Assembly (NCBI RefSeq): GCF_036345255.1
Contig: NZ_CP107783.1
Coordinates: forward strand, 7,495,001 to 7,559,000
From: Streptomyces sp. NBC_00569
GTDB taxonomy: Bacteria > Actinomycetota > Actinomycetes > Streptomycetales > Streptomycetaceae
Direction: 5' to 3'
Length of the DNA: 64,000 nt
Each line of letters starts with the position of its first letter. Position 1 is the stretch's first letter. Under the pieces are notes generated by a model. The model searched no databases. It was not told the DNA's origin and worked only from the letters and a program-made list of their open reading frames with translations. Made by a program: the position numbers and the translations under genes. Below are positions 11,600 to 20,870 of this stretch, in pieces.

Positions 11600-11893
11600 A
11601 TGAACGACTCTCATCCGGACCCCGACCAGGTGCCGGACCAGGCGGCCGGGGTCCCGGAGGTCTGGGACGAACCGTCGTACGAGCCTGCGGCCCCGGCCCC
11701 CCTCGGCATCCCGCGCGCCCCCACCGGCAACGCGGACGTGGACGCCGGGCTCGACCGGCTCGCCGACGTCGACCACCTCACTGCCGACGGACACATCGAG
11801 GTGTACGAGGATGTACACCGGGGCCTGCGTGACGCGCTGACCGCGCTGGACGCACGCCCCGAGCCCTCACCCTCGAACCGACACAGGAGCTGA
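11600..11893 (+). CDS. small conserved-looking protein of unknown function, upstream of tlyA
   Basis: 97 residues, acidic and proline-rich N-terminus, then a helical segment (GNADVDAGLDRLADVDHLTADGH..., about residues 42-80). It carries no recognised domain. It ends seven bases before the tlyA start and is probably co-transcribed with tlyA and nadK. Codon use is normal for the region. Its leaderless promoter supports the ATG chosen. Confidence 0.72.
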   Translation: MNDSHPDPDQVPDQAAGVPEVWDEPSYEPAAPAPLGIPRAPTGNADVDAGLDRLADVDHLTADGHIEVYEDVHRGLRDALTALDARPEPSPSNRHRS

Positions 11894-11900
11894 ACCGAAC

Positions 11901-12716
11901 GTGGCAGGAGTGGCACGACGCCGCCTCGACGCCGAGCTCGTCCGCCGGAAGCTCGCCCGCTCGCGCGAGCACGCGAGCCAGCTGATCGCCGCGGGGCGCG
12001 TCACGGTCGGCAGGACCACCGCGACCAAGCCCGCCACGCAGGTGGAGACCGCCGCCGCGATCGTGGTCACGCAGGACGACAACGATCCCGACTACGTCTC
12101 GCGCGGCGGCCACAAGCTCGCGGGGGCCCTCGCGGCCTTCGTACCGCAGGGGCTCGCCGTGGAGGGGCGCCGCGCGCTCGACGCGGGGGCGTCCACGGGC
12201 GGGTTCACCGACGTACTGCTGAGGGCCGGCGTCGCCCATGTCGTCGCCGTCGACGTCGGATACGGACAACTCGCCTGGTCACTCCAGAGCGATGAACGCG
12301 TCACCGTCAAGGACCGTACGAACGTACGCGAATTGACGCTGGAGGCGATCGATGGAAAACCCGTGGACCTGGTCGTCGGAGACCTGTCCTTCATCCCGCT
12401 CGGCCTGGTGCTCCCCGCACTCGCGCGGTGCGCGGCGCCCGACGCGGACCTGGTGCTCATGGTGAAGCCGCAGTTCGAGATCGGCAAGGACCGCCTCGGC
12501 AGCGGCGGTGTCGTGCGCAGCCCGGAACTGCGGGCCGAGACGGTGCGCACGGTGGCCCGGCAGGCCTGGGAACTCGGCCTCGGTGCAAGGGGCGTGACGG
12601 CGAGCCCGCTGCCCGGGCCGTCCGGAAACGTCGAGTACTTTCTGTGGCTCCGCGCCGGTGCGCCCGAACTCGACCCGGCGGACGTTGACCGTGCAGTGGC
12701 GGAGGGGCCGCGTTGA
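11901..12716 (+). CDS. tlyA: TlyA-family rRNA 2'-O-methyltransferase
   Basis: 271 residues: an N-terminal S4 RNA-binding domain (RRRLDAELVRRKLARSREHASQLIAAG...) followed by an FtsJ-type methyltransferase domain with the SAM motif LDAGASTGGFTDVLL and the DLVVGDLSFI segment. TlyA enzymes methylate riboses in 16S and 23S rRNA (C1409/C1920 in mycobacteria), which affects capreomycin sensitivity. The GTG start has AGGAG 12 bases upstream. TlyA-NadK-RecN order is a conserved actinobacterial cluster. Confidence 0.93.
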   Translation: MAGVARRRLDAELVRRKLARSREHASQLIAAGRVTVGRTTATKPATQVETAAAIVVTQDDNDPDYVSRGGHKLAGALAAFVPQGLAVEGRRALDAGASTGGFTDVLLRAGVAHVVAVDVGYGQLAWSLQSDERVTVKDRTNVRELTLEAIDGKPVDLVVGDLSFIPLGLVLPALARCAAPDADLVLMVKPQFEIGKDRLGSGGVVRSPELRAETVRTVARQAWELGLGARGVTASPLPGPSGNVEYFLWLRAGAPELDPADVDRAVAEGPR

Positions 12717-13618
12717 CACAGACTCGAGCTCGTACTGTTTTCCTGCTCGCGCACACCGGGCGGCCCGCCGCCATCCGGAGTGCCGAACTAGTCGTCGAGG
12801 GGCTGCTGCGCTGCGGCATCGGCGTACGGGTCCTGGAGTCGGAGGCGGCGGACCTGCCGCTCCCGGCGTCGGTGAAGCTCGTGAAGGAGGCGACGCCGGA
12901 GTGCCTCGACGGCTGTGAGCTGCTGGTCGTCCTCGGCGGCGACGGGACTTTGCTGCGCGGCGCCGAGTTCGCCCGCGCCTCCGGAGTCCCGATGCTCGGG
13001 GTGAACCTCGGCCGGGTCGGCTTCCTCGCCGAGGCCGAGCGCGACGACCTCGACAAGGTGGTCGACCGCGTCGTCACCAAGGCGTACGAGGTCGAGGAGC
13101 GCATGACGATCGACGTCGTCGTGCACAGCAACGGCGATGTCGTGCACCGCGACTGGGCGCTCAACGAGGCCGCCGTGCAGAAGATGTCGGCCGAGCGGAT
13201 GCTCGAGGTCGTCCTGGAGATCGACGGGCGTCCCGTCACCGGCTTCGGCTGCGACGGCATCGTGTGCGCGACGCCCACCGGCTCCACGGCCTACGCGTTC
13301 TCGGCCGGCGGTCCCGTCGTGTGGCCCGAGGTCGAGGCGCTCCTCATGGTGCCGATCAGCGCGCATGCCCTGTTCGCCAAGCCGCTGGTCACCTCGCCGG
13401 ACTCGGTGCTCGCCGTCGAGGTGCAGCAGCACACCCCGCACGGGGTGCTGTGGTGCGACGGACGGCGGACCGTGGAACTGCCCGCCGGCGCGCGCGTCGA
13501 GGTGCGGCGCGGAGCGGTGCCGGTGCGGCTCGCGCGGCTGCATCACGCCTCGTTCACGGATCGGCTCGTCGCCAAGTTCGCGCTGCCCGTGTCTGGCTGG
13601 CGCGGGAAGCCCCACTAG
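12713..13618 (+). CDS. nadK: NAD kinase
   Basis: 301 residues. Phosphorylates NAD to NADP in the cytoplasm. The GGDGT motif (LVVLGGDGTLLRGAEFA, about residue 70), the NEAAVQK motif and TPTGSTAYAFSAGGP are all present. It begins with TTG at 12713, overlapping the tlyA stop (TTGA), so translation is coupled. Unlike the usual cluster it is not followed directly by recN; an inverted permease gene sits between. Confidence 0.95.
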   Translation: MTQTRARTVFLLAHTGRPAAIRSAELVVEGLLRCGIGVRVLESEAADLPLPASVKLVKEATPECLDGCELLVVLGGDGTLLRGAEFARASGVPMLGVNLGRVGFLAEAERDDLDKVVDRVVTKAYEVEERMTIDVVVHSNGDVVHRDWALNEAAVQKMSAERMLEVVLEIDGRPVTGFGCDGIVCATPTGSTAYAFSAGGPVVWPEVEALLMVPISAHALFAKPLVTSPDSVLAVEVQQHTPHGVLWCDGRRTVELPAGARVEVRRGAVPVRLARLHHASFTDRLVAKFALPVSGWRGKPH

Positions 13619-13634
13619 GACATCCCGCAGGTGA

Positions 13635-14981
13635 TCACGTCCGTACGACGGTGATCGCGCGGTGGCGCATCACCGACCGCACCGGGACACCGGTCGCGAG
13701 CAGCGTCAGCAGGAGCGTGCCCGCGACCGTCCCGGCGGCCAGGGTCCACGGGACGTACGGCAGCGGCGAGCCGAACGCCGTGTCGAGGATCGGCGCGAGC
13801 GTGGCGAGCGCGATCAGGGCGCCGAGCAGCAGCGCCGTTCCGGCGACGACGACGGCCTCCCAGGCGGCCATGGAACGCACCTGGCCGCGCTGCGTGCCGA
13901 CGACGCGCAGCAGGGCCACGTCCCGGCGTCGCTCGAACGAGATCATGGCGAGCGTGTTGGCGGCGGCTATGGCGGCGAACCCCGCGTACAGCGCCGTACC
14001 CATGTAGTCGAGCCACACTTCGCCGGTGCTGCCCGCCGAGCCCGTGCGGTGCTGTGCCGTCGTGTGCAGGGCGACCTTGGTGAGGCCGAAGCCGACGACG
14101 AGGACGAGCGGGACGACGGCGGCCGAGAAGCGGCGGGGCTGTGAGCGGACGTTGAGCATCGCGAGCCGTGCACTCGCGCCGAAGCGGCCCACGAGCGCCG
14201 AGACCAGCCAGGCCGCGGGGCCCACGATCCGCGGGCCGAGCAGGCCCACGCCCACGCAGAACAGGATCAGGACGAGGAACGCCCCCTGACCCGCCTCCTC
14301 GGCGTCCTGCCGGGACAGCAGTACCGAGAGGGCGCACGCCCCGCCCACAGCGACCAGGCCGAGCGGCGCCCTGAGCAGCCCGAGACGCCGCCTGCCCGCC
14401 GCCGCCTCGGACAGGGCGCGGGCGGGCCGCAGGAGCGAGAACCGCAGCGACGAGAGCAGCGCGGCGACCGTCGACGTCACCACGGCCACCCCGAGGCAGA
14501 CCGGCAGCGCGGCCCAGCTGAAGCGGAACGGCACCCCCGGCGGGATCAGGCCGTGCGTGACCATGCCGGAGAACCAGGCCCTGGCGAGCAGCCCGCCCGC
14601 CGCGAAACCCGCGAGCGCCGCGGGGACGGACGCGGCGAGGGCCTGTCTCGCCACCGCGCGGCGCACCTGGCGCGGCCGGGCCCCGATGGCGCGTACGAGG
14701 GCGAGCTCGCGGTGCTGCTGCGTGACGGCCGTGCCCATCGTCGAGACGACCACGAAAATCGACATGTAGATCGAACCGATGAGGAGGACGGCCGCGATGT
14801 CGCCGACGCCGTTCTGCGTGATGCGGTGGCGCGCGCCGGCCGGCAGTCCGTCGGTGCCCGTGGCGAGCAGCACCGTCGTCGACGCGCTCACCACCGTCGC
14901 CGCGAACAGCGCGGCGACCGCCGTGCCGACGAACGCGGGCCGGTGTGCGCGCAGGGCCGCCCGGGCCAGTCCGGTACTCAT
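13635..14981 (-). CDS. FtsX-like ABC-type permease, no partner ATPase nearby
   Basis: 448 residues with two FtsX-type membrane modules. The GTAVTQQHRELALVRAIGARPRQVRRAVARQ segment and the C-terminal FERRRDVALLRVVGTQRGQVRSMAAWEA segment are the characteristic post-helix motifs of MacB/LolC-type permeases. Hydrophobic helices lie at the N-terminus, the middle and the C-terminus. It is convergent with nadK (16-base gap) and divergent from recN, breaking the normal nadK-recN adjacency. Without an adjacent ATPase its transporter partner or function is unknown. Confidence 0.83.
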   Translation of the reverse strand: MSTGLARAALRAHRPAFVGTAVAALFAATVVSASTTVLLATGTDGLPAGARHRITQNGVGDIAAVLLIGSIYMSIFVVVSTMGTAVTQQHRELALVRAIGARPRQVRRAVARQALAASVPAALAGFAAGGLLARAWFSGMVTHGLIPPGVPFRFSWAALPVCLGVAVVTSTVAALLSSLRFSLLRPARALSEAAAGRRRLGLLRAPLGLVAVGGACALSVLLSRQDAEEAGQGAFLVLILFCVGVGLLGPRIVGPAAWLVSALVGRFGASARLAMLNVRSQPRRFSAAVVPLVLVVGFGLTKVALHTTAQHRTGSAGSTGEVWLDYMGTALYAGFAAIAAANTLAMISFERRRDVALLRVVGTQRGQVRSMAAWEAVVVAGTALLLGALIALATLAPILDTAFGSPLPYVPWTLAAGTVAGTLLLTLLATGVPVRSVMRHRAITVVRT

Positions 14982-15184
14982 GGGATCAAGCGTGCGGGCG
15001 CGCGGGGCGTGCGCACCATCCGGCGGGCAGGCCGCTTCGGCCGGGGGCTGTCCCCACCCTCACGGGTGACAACAGGTGACAACGCGCGACGGGAGGACCG
15101 GACAGAGCCACGCACGACCTGCGATTTCGGTCCGCCGGGAGGGAAGCGGGGCAGGGCCCGTCGCACACATGGCTCCGGACCTCG

Positions 15185-15190
15185 TAAGGT
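15185..15190 (+). promoter_or_regulatory. -10 box TAAGGT, probable leaderless promoter of recN
   Basis: TAAGGT is followed by seven bases and the GTG at 15198, which yields the N-terminus VLEEMRIRSLG. No LexA-type box was seen in the 216-base gap upstream. Confidence 0.5.
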
Positions 15191-15197
15191 CGTGTCC

Positions 15198-16928
15198 GTG
15201 TTGGAGGAGATGCGGATACGGTCGCTCGGAGTCATCGACGACGCGGTGGTCGAGCTGTCGCCGGGATTCACCGCCGTGACCGGCGAGACCGGTGCCGGCA
15301 AGACGATGGTGGTCACCAGCCTCGGCCTGCTGCTCGGCGGGCGCGCGGACCCCGCCCTCGTACGGATCGGCGCGAAGGCGGCGGTCGTCGAGGGCCGGAT
15401 CACCGTGCCCGAGGGCACCGCGGCCGTCGTGCGCGCCCAGGAGGCGGGTGCGGAACTCGACGACGGGGCGCTGCTCATCAGCCGGACCGTCTCGGCGGAG
15501 GGACGCTCACGGGCGCATCTCGGCGGGCGTTCGGTGCCGGTGGGCATGCTGACCGAGCTCGCCGACGAGCTCGTCGCCGTGCACGGCCAGACCGACCAGC
15601 AGGGGCTGCTCAAGCTGTCCCGGCAACGCGGTGCCCTCGACCGGTACGCGGGCGACGCCGTCGCCGTGCCGCTCACCAAGTACCAGGCCGCGTACCGCAG
15701 GCTGCGGGCCGTCAGCGCCGAGCTCGACACCATCGTGACGCGCGCGCGTGAACGCGCCCAGGAAGCGGATCTGCTGCGCTTCGGACTCGACGAGATCGCG
15801 GCCGTCGAGCCGCGCGCCGGCGAGGACGTCGAGCTGTCGGCGGAGGCCGAGCGGCTCGGTCACGCGGAGGCGCTCGCCTCGGCCGCCTCCGCCGCGCACG
15901 CCGCGCTCGCGGGCAACCCCGAGGACCCCGAGGGCGTCGACGCCACCACCCTCGTGGGCGGCGCGAACCGCGCGCTCGACGCCGTGCGTTCGCACGACCC
16001 GGCCCTGTCCGCGCTCGCCGACCGGATCGGCGAGATCGGCATCCTCCTGTCCGACGTGGCGGGGGAACTCGCCGGATACGCCGACGACCTGGACGCCGAC
16101 CCGCTGCGGCTCGCGGCGGTCGAGGAGCGGCGGGCCGCGCTGACACAGCTCACGCGCAAGTACGGCGAGTCCATCGACGAGGTGCTCGCCTGGGCCGAGC
16201 AGGGATCGGCGCGGCTGCTCGAACTCGACGGAGACGACGACCGGGTCGGTGAGCTGACCGCAGAGCGGGACGGCCTCCGCAGCGAACTGGGCGTCCTGGC
16301 ACAGGCGTTGACGGACTCCCGCACGGAGGCGGCGTCACGCTTCGCGGAAGCCGTCACGCAGGAGCTGGCCTCGCTCGCCATGCCCCACGCGCGCGTGTCC
16401 TTCGACATCCGGCGCACCGACGACCCGGACGGCGTCGAGCTCGACGGGCGCACGGTCGCGTACGGCCCCTCCGGTGTGGACGAGGTCGAGCTGCTGCTCG
16501 CCCCGCACCCCGGCGCCCCGCCGCGGCCGATCGCCAAGGGGGCCTCGGGCGGTGAGCTGTCACGCGTGATGCTCGCCGTGGAGGTCGTGTTCGCGGGGAC
16601 GGATCCCGTGCCCACGTATCTGTTCGACGAGGTCGACGCGGGCGTCGGCGGCAAGGCGGCCGTGGAGATCGGGCGGCGGCTCGCCAAGCTCGCCAGGTCG
16701 GCGCAGGTCGTCGTCGTCACGCACCTTCCGCAGGTGGCGGCGTTCGCCGACCGGCAGCTCCTCGTGGAGAAGACGAACGACGGGACCGTGACCCGGTCCG
16801 GTGTCACCGTCCTCGAGGGCGAGGACCGGGTCCGCGAGCTGTCCCGGATGCTGGCGGGCCAGGAGGACTCCGAGACGGCGCGCGCGCACGCGGAGGAACT
16901 GCTCGCCACCGCCCGAGCGGACGCGTAA
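15198..16928 (+). CDS. recN: DNA repair protein RecN
   Basis: 576 residues, an SMC-like ATPase for double-strand break repair. Walker A is TGETGAGKTMVV near residue 32, long coiled-coil segments lie in the middle (about 150-370), and the C-terminal half has the signature KGASGGELSRVMLAVE, Walker B YLFDEVDAGVGG and the switch VVTHLPQVAAFAD. The GTG start is chosen because of the -10 box at seven bases. The frame remains open further upstream but that part overlaps the inverted permease and is a shadow. Confidence 0.95.
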   Translation: MLEEMRIRSLGVIDDAVVELSPGFTAVTGETGAGKTMVVTSLGLLLGGRADPALVRIGAKAAVVEGRITVPEGTAAVVRAQEAGAELDDGALLISRTVSAEGRSRAHLGGRSVPVGMLTELADELVAVHGQTDQQGLLKLSRQRGALDRYAGDAVAVPLTKYQAAYRRLRAVSAELDTIVTRARERAQEADLLRFGLDEIAAVEPRAGEDVELSAEAERLGHAEALASAASAAHAALAGNPEDPEGVDATTLVGGANRALDAVRSHDPALSALADRIGEIGILLSDVAGELAGYADDLDADPLRLAAVEERRAALTQLTRKYGESIDEVLAWAEQGSARLLELDGDDDRVGELTAERDGLRSELGVLAQALTDSRTEAASRFAEAVTQELASLAMPHARVSFDIRRTDDPDGVELDGRTVAYGPSGVDEVELLLAPHPGAPPRPIAKGASGGELSRVMLAVEVVFAGTDPVPTYLFDEVDAGVGGKAAVEIGRRLAKLARSAQVVVVTHLPQVAAFADRQLLVEKTNDGTVTRSGVTVLEGEDRVRELSRMLAGQEDSETARAHAEELLATARADA

Positions 16929-16934
16929 CCGCCC

Positions 16935-17714
16935 ATGGAGAAGCGTGTGGTGGGCCGGTTCGCGGCTCTCGCGGCCGGAGCGGTCGTGGCCCGGGCCGGG
17001 TATACCGCGCTGCGGAGGGCCAGACCGGGTGGGTCCGCCCTGTGGGAGCGGACGAACCACGCGGGCCGGGCGGTCGACCTGTACGCCGGGCCGGCCGTCG
17101 TGGCCGGGGCCGTCGCCGGTGCGGCTGCCGCCACCTCGGGGCCCGGTCGCCGGGCCGCCGTCCTGGCCGTGCTCGCCGCGGGGGCTTGCGGGGCGTACGA
17201 CGACGTGGCGGGCGCCGGTGATCCGCGCAGCGGGTTCCGTGCCCATCTGTCGGCGCTGCGCGACGGCGAAGTGACCAGCGGGGCCGTGAAGTTGATCGGT
17301 ATCTCCGCCGCGGGGCTCGTCGCCGGAGCGCTGCTCGAGGAACGGGCCGTGGACAAGGCGCTCGCCGGTGTCGTGATCGCCGGTGCGGCGCACCTCGTGA
17401 ACCTGGTGGACGTACGGCCCGGGCGGGCGGCCGCGGCCGTGCTCGCGCTCGGGGCGCCCGGACTGCTCAAGGGGGCCGTCGCCGCGGCCCCCATGGGCGC
17501 GGTGGCAGCGGTCCTGCCGGAGGATCTCGACGGGCGCACCATGATCGGCGACACCGGGGCGCACGCCCTGGGCGCGGCACTCGGCGTCGCCGTCGTCGCC
17601 GGGAACGGGCGTGCCGGACTCCTCGCGCACGCGGCCGGACTGGTTCTCGCCGCGGCATACGGGGACAAAGTGACCGCACTGGCCCGCGGGGCGGAGTCAG
17701 CCCGGCACGCGTGA
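16935..17714 (+). CDS. MraY/WecA-like integral membrane protein
   Basis: 259 residues, mostly hydrophobic, with Ala/Gly/Val-rich helices. Three short motifs resemble the polyprenyl-phosphate glycan-1-phosphate transferase family: AYDDVAG (about residue 91), NLVDVRPGRA (about 156) and MIGDTGAHALGAALG (about 202), corresponding to the DD, NxxD and GD-G-S motifs of MraY/WecA. The protein is shorter than MraY (about 360) and key positions are changed, so enzymatic activity is uncertain. It lies six bases after recN and upstream of a GT4 glycosyltransferase, which suggests a role in cell-surface glycan assembly. Confidence 0.7.
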   Translation: MEKRVVGRFAALAAGAVVARAGYTALRRARPGGSALWERTNHAGRAVDLYAGPAVVAGAVAGAAAATSGPGRRAAVLAVLAAGACGAYDDVAGAGDPRSGFRAHLSALRDGEVTSGAVKLIGISAAGLVAGALLEERAVDKALAGVVIAGAAHLVNLVDVRPGRAAAAVLALGAPGLLKGAVAAAPMGAVAAVLPEDLDGRTMIGDTGAHALGAALGVAVVAGNGRAGLLAHAAGLVLAAAYGDKVTALARGAESARHA

Positions 17715-17879
17715 ATTCACGCGTGTGGGTGATCCCGTACGACGTGTTGCCCACTCCGACACGGTCAGGACTCCGGCCCGGTGCCGGAACGCCCGTACGG
17801 GCTGGCATCCTTGGCCCAGACCGTTACGGCGCGACATCCCCGCGCGTCCCGCACCGACCGACCCAGGAGCCCCGGCCGC

Positions 17880-19049
17880 GTGAGTCACGTGAGCAGCCAG
17901 CCAGCGCACGGCCATTCGCCGCTGCGCACCGTGCAAGTGCTGGGCGGCGGCAGCGCCGGAAGCAGCACGCACGTCAGGTCGCTGGCCGCCGGACTCGTCG
18001 CCAGGGGAGTACGCGTCACCGTCTGCGCCCCCACCGAGGTCGCGCACGTCTACGGCTTCGCGGACGTCGGCGCGCAGCACGTCACCGTGCCCCGCAGCAG
18101 CGATCCCGGATCCGTCGCGGCGCTCCGGCTCGCCTGCGCCGACGCCGACCTCGTCCACGCGCACGGGCTGCACGCCGGGCTCCGTGCGTCCCTCGCGCTC
18201 AGCGGCCGGACCACGCCCCTCGTCGTCACCTGGCACACCCGCTCCCACGCCGAGGGCGCCCGCGCCCATCTGCTCCGGCTGCTCGAACGGCGCGTGGCGA
18301 GGGCCGCGTCCGTGGTCCTCGGTACGTCCTCGGACCTCGTCGAGCGAGCGCGTGTGCGTGGCGCCCGTGACGCCAGGCTGGCCGCGGTCGCCTTCCCGGC
18401 GCCGCGCGGCCCCGACCCGTCGGAAGCCGCGCCGGTGTCCGGACCCGAGGGACCCGAGGACCCGGAGCGCCTGCAGCACAAGGCGAGGGCCGAACTCGGC
18501 GCCGTGGAACGGCCGTTGCTGATGGCCGTGGGCAGCCTCGTGAAGCACCGCGGCTACGGGACGCTGCTGGACGCCGCGCGCACCTGGCGCCACCTCGACC
18601 CCGTGCCGCTCGTCGTCATCGCGGGCGAGGGGCCGGAGCGGCGCGCGCTCCAGGGCCGCATCGAGAGCGAGGAGCTGCCCGTACGGCTCGTGGGGCGCCG
18701 GGACGACGTCTCCGAGCTGCTCGCTGCCGCTGATGTGGCTCTGCTGACCAGTAGTTGGGAGTCCCGCTCGGTCCTCGCGCAGGAGGCGCTCCACGCGCGC
18801 GTACCGCTCGTCGCCACCGACGTCGGCGGCATCCCCGAACTCGTGGGCGACGCGGCGGAACTCGTCCCCTACGGCGACGCGCGCGCCCTCGCCGACACCG
18901 TCGTCCGCCTCCTGTCCGACCCCGCTCGCCGCGACCGGCTCAAGGAGCGCGGCACGCTGCAGGCGGCGTCGTGGCCGACGGAGGACGAGACGGTGGCCCA
19001 AGTGCTCAGCGTCTACGACGAGTTGACGGGAGCCCGGCCGCCGGGCTGA
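17880..19049 (+). CDS. glycosyltransferase family 4 protein
   Basis: 389 residues. An N-terminal GT-B segment (TVQVLGGGSAGSSTHVRSLAAGL) and a C-terminal GT4 domain with VAFPAPRG, MAVGSLVKHRGYGTLL, VVIAGEGPERRAL and SSWESRSVLAQEALHARVPLVATDVGG (the EX7E motif region). Donor and acceptor are unknown. The GTG at 17880 has AGGAG ten bases upstream. It follows the MraY-like membrane protein, so both may act on a lipid-linked saccharide; this is inference from proximity. Confidence 0.85.
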   Translation: MSHVSSQPAHGHSPLRTVQVLGGGSAGSSTHVRSLAAGLVARGVRVTVCAPTEVAHVYGFADVGAQHVTVPRSSDPGSVAALRLACADADLVHAHGLHAGLRASLALSGRTTPLVVTWHTRSHAEGARAHLLRLLERRVARAASVVLGTSSDLVERARVRGARDARLAAVAFPAPRGPDPSEAAPVSGPEGPEDPERLQHKARAELGAVERPLLMAVGSLVKHRGYGTLLDAARTWRHLDPVPLVVIAGEGPERRALQGRIESEELPVRLVGRRDDVSELLAAADVALLTSSWESRSVLAQEALHARVPLVATDVGGIPELVGDAAELVPYGDARALADTVVRLLSDPARRDRLKERGTLQAASWPTEDETVAQVLSVYDELTGARPPG

Positions 19050-19073
19050 CCTGACCGGCGCCCGACGGCACGC

Positions 19074-20744
19074 TCACCCCACATGCCTGCGCGCCCGAAG
19101 CGCCAGGCTCAACGCGAGTACCGTCTGCGGGTCGTCCAGGTCCGTGCCGAGCAACTCCCCTATGCGGGCAAGGCGGTTGTAGAGCGTCTGACGGTTCAGG
19201 TGGAGTTCGCGGGCCGTCTCCGCCTTGCGGCCCGCGTGCGCCAGATACGTCTGGAGCGTGGGAAGGAGCGGGGGCTTGGCGCGGCGGTCGTGGGCCTGGA
19301 GCGGGCCGATCGCGCGCTCCACGAACGCCGCCAGGTCCGGATGGTCCCGCAGCCGCCACAGCAGCAGGTCGATGTCGAGGCGCCGCGCGTCGTACCAGGG
19401 CCGGTCCGACAGACCCTGCGCCGCCGTGGCCGTCTCGGCCGCGTGCCGCAGGCCGGCCGCGGCCGCGGCCCAGCCGCCCGCGCCGCCGACCACGACGACC
19501 GGCGGCTGCGCCCCGGCGCGCTGCATGCCCGCCCGCTCGACCCCCGCCCGCAGCGCCGCCGCCACCCGGTCCGCGACCGCTGTGCGCTCCGAGTCCGACC
19601 GCAGCCCGAGCAGCAGGGGGACGCGCCCCTCGACGGGCCGTACGCCGAGCAGGACCGGAACGCCGACCGCGGCCAGCTCCTCGGCGACCGCCCGGGCGAG
19701 CACCGCCCAGCCGCCGCCGGGGGAGAGGCCCACCGAGCCCACCGACGCCTCGGGCAGCCGCATCACGACCGGCAGCAGCGGCCCCTGGCCGCCCGGCTTG
19801 AACCCGAGGACGCGCGCCTGCGCCGGGGCGTCGTCGGGCGTGATCCTGCCCTCCGCGAGATCCGTGAGGAAGTCACCGCGGCCGCGCGCCGCCAGCTCCT
19901 CCTCCTGGCGGGCCTGCATCAGGACGACGGCGAGGCTGCTCGCCGCCCGTTCCGCCGCGATGCGGTGCACGGGCGCCAGCGGGGCCGCGACCGGCAGCAG
20001 GACGAGGCGCGCCCGCACGGACCCGGTGCCGGGCCCGCCGCCCGGCACGTCGACGAGCACGGCCCCGGCCGGCGGCTCGTCCCGGTCGGCGGGCTTGCCG
20101 CGCATCCCCTCCCACACCTGGAGCGGGTCGGCGACCTCGGGCTCGCCCCCGGCCGCGTACAGGAGCTGCCCGTCGGCCGTCTCCAGGAACACCGGGTTGC
20201 CGCTGAACTCGGCGAGAATACGCAGGACTTGGGGCACTCCGCCGCCGCCGAGCAGGGCCTCCGTGCAGCGCCGGTGCACCTCCTCGGCGCGCTGGAGCAG
20301 CGCGTAGTGCCCGTTGACGATCTCGGTGTGGACCTCCTCGGTGACCGTCACGAACGGCACCTCACGGTGCAGCTGCACCAAGGGGAGGCCGGCCGCGCGC
20401 GCGGTCTCCACCAGCGCGGCGGGCAGCCGCGCGAAGCGCTGGCCCAGCTCGATGACGAGCGCGGAGATCCCGCGGTCGGCGAGCTTGCGGACGAAGGCCC
20501 GCTGCTCCGCGGGGCGTGTACCGATGCCGAACCCGGTGGTCAGGAGCAGCTCGCCGCCCTTGAGGAGCGAGGCGATGTTGGGTACCTCGCCCGCGTGCAC
20601 CCAGCGCACGGTGCGCTGCAGCCGGTCCCCGCCCGCCACCACTTCCGGGAGCCCGCTGCGCAGACCTGGCAGTTCCAGGGCCCGCTGCACGGTGATGCCG
20701 CCCTGGGTGCCGGGCGCGCTGCTGTGGGGGGCCTGAGTGTCCAT
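19074..20744 (-). CDS. PucR-family transcriptional regulator
   Basis: 556 residues. An N-terminal PucR/purine-catabolism-type domain (VQRALELPGLRSGLPEVVAGG to GGELLLTTG), a central GGDEF-like/CdaR domain, and a C-terminal HTH_30 (TLQTYLAHAGRKAETARELHLNRQTLYNRLARI). Members regulate purine, amino acid or other catabolic operons; the target here is unknown. The ATG at 20744 is supported by a TAGCGT box seven bases upstream. It lies downstream of the GH15 gene on the same strand but separated by a terminator, so it has its own promoter. Confidence 0.88.
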   Translation of the reverse strand: MDTQAPHSSAPGTQGGITVQRALELPGLRSGLPEVVAGGDRLQRTVRWVHAGEVPNIASLLKGGELLLTTGFGIGTRPAEQRAFVRKLADRGISALVIELGQRFARLPAALVETARAAGLPLVQLHREVPFVTVTEEVHTEIVNGHYALLQRAEEVHRRCTEALLGGGGVPQVLRILAEFSGNPVFLETADGQLLYAAGGEPEVADPLQVWEGMRGKPADRDEPPAGAVLVDVPGGGPGTGSVRARLVLLPVAAPLAPVHRIAAERAASSLAVVLMQARQEEELAARGRGDFLTDLAEGRITPDDAPAQARVLGFKPGGQGPLLPVVMRLPEASVGSVGLSPGGGWAVLARAVAEELAAVGVPVLLGVRPVEGRVPLLLGLRSDSERTAVADRVAAALRAGVERAGMQRAGAQPPVVVVGGAGGWAAAAAGLRHAAETATAAQGLSDRPWYDARRLDIDLLLWRLRDHPDLAAFVERAIGPLQAHDRRAKPPLLPTLQTYLAHAGRKAETARELHLNRQTLYNRLARIGELLGTDLDDPQTVLALSLALRARRHVG

Positions 20745-20751
20745 GGTGCGG

Positions 20752-20757
20752 ACGCTA
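20752..20757 (-). promoter_or_regulatory. -10 box TAGCGT, probable leaderless promoter of the PucR-type gene
   Basis: On the minus strand TAGCGT is followed by seven bases and the ATG at 20744, matching the leaderless arrangement seen repeatedly in this window. Confidence 0.55.
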
Positions 20758-20814
20758 CCTGCGCGCACGGTGCGGGAAAACCTCCGGCCACCAGGCAGGA
20801 CGCCGTTCATGCCA

Positions 20815-20849
20815 CCGGCGGCGCGCCCCGCAGGGGAACGCGCCGCCGG
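20815..20849 (-). terminator. hairpin terminator after the GH15 gene
   Basis: An 11-bp perfect stem (20815-20825 with 20839-20849), extended by an inner CCCC/GGGG pairing. It lies just beyond the stop of the GH15 gene and before the PucR-type promoter. Confidence 0.7.
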
Positions 20850-20870
20850 AACGGTGATCAGGAAGCCGCT

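Noticed and set aside
14982..15197. SOS (LexA) box upstream of recN
   Set aside because: No TCGAAC-N4-GTTCGA-like palindrome found in the gap.
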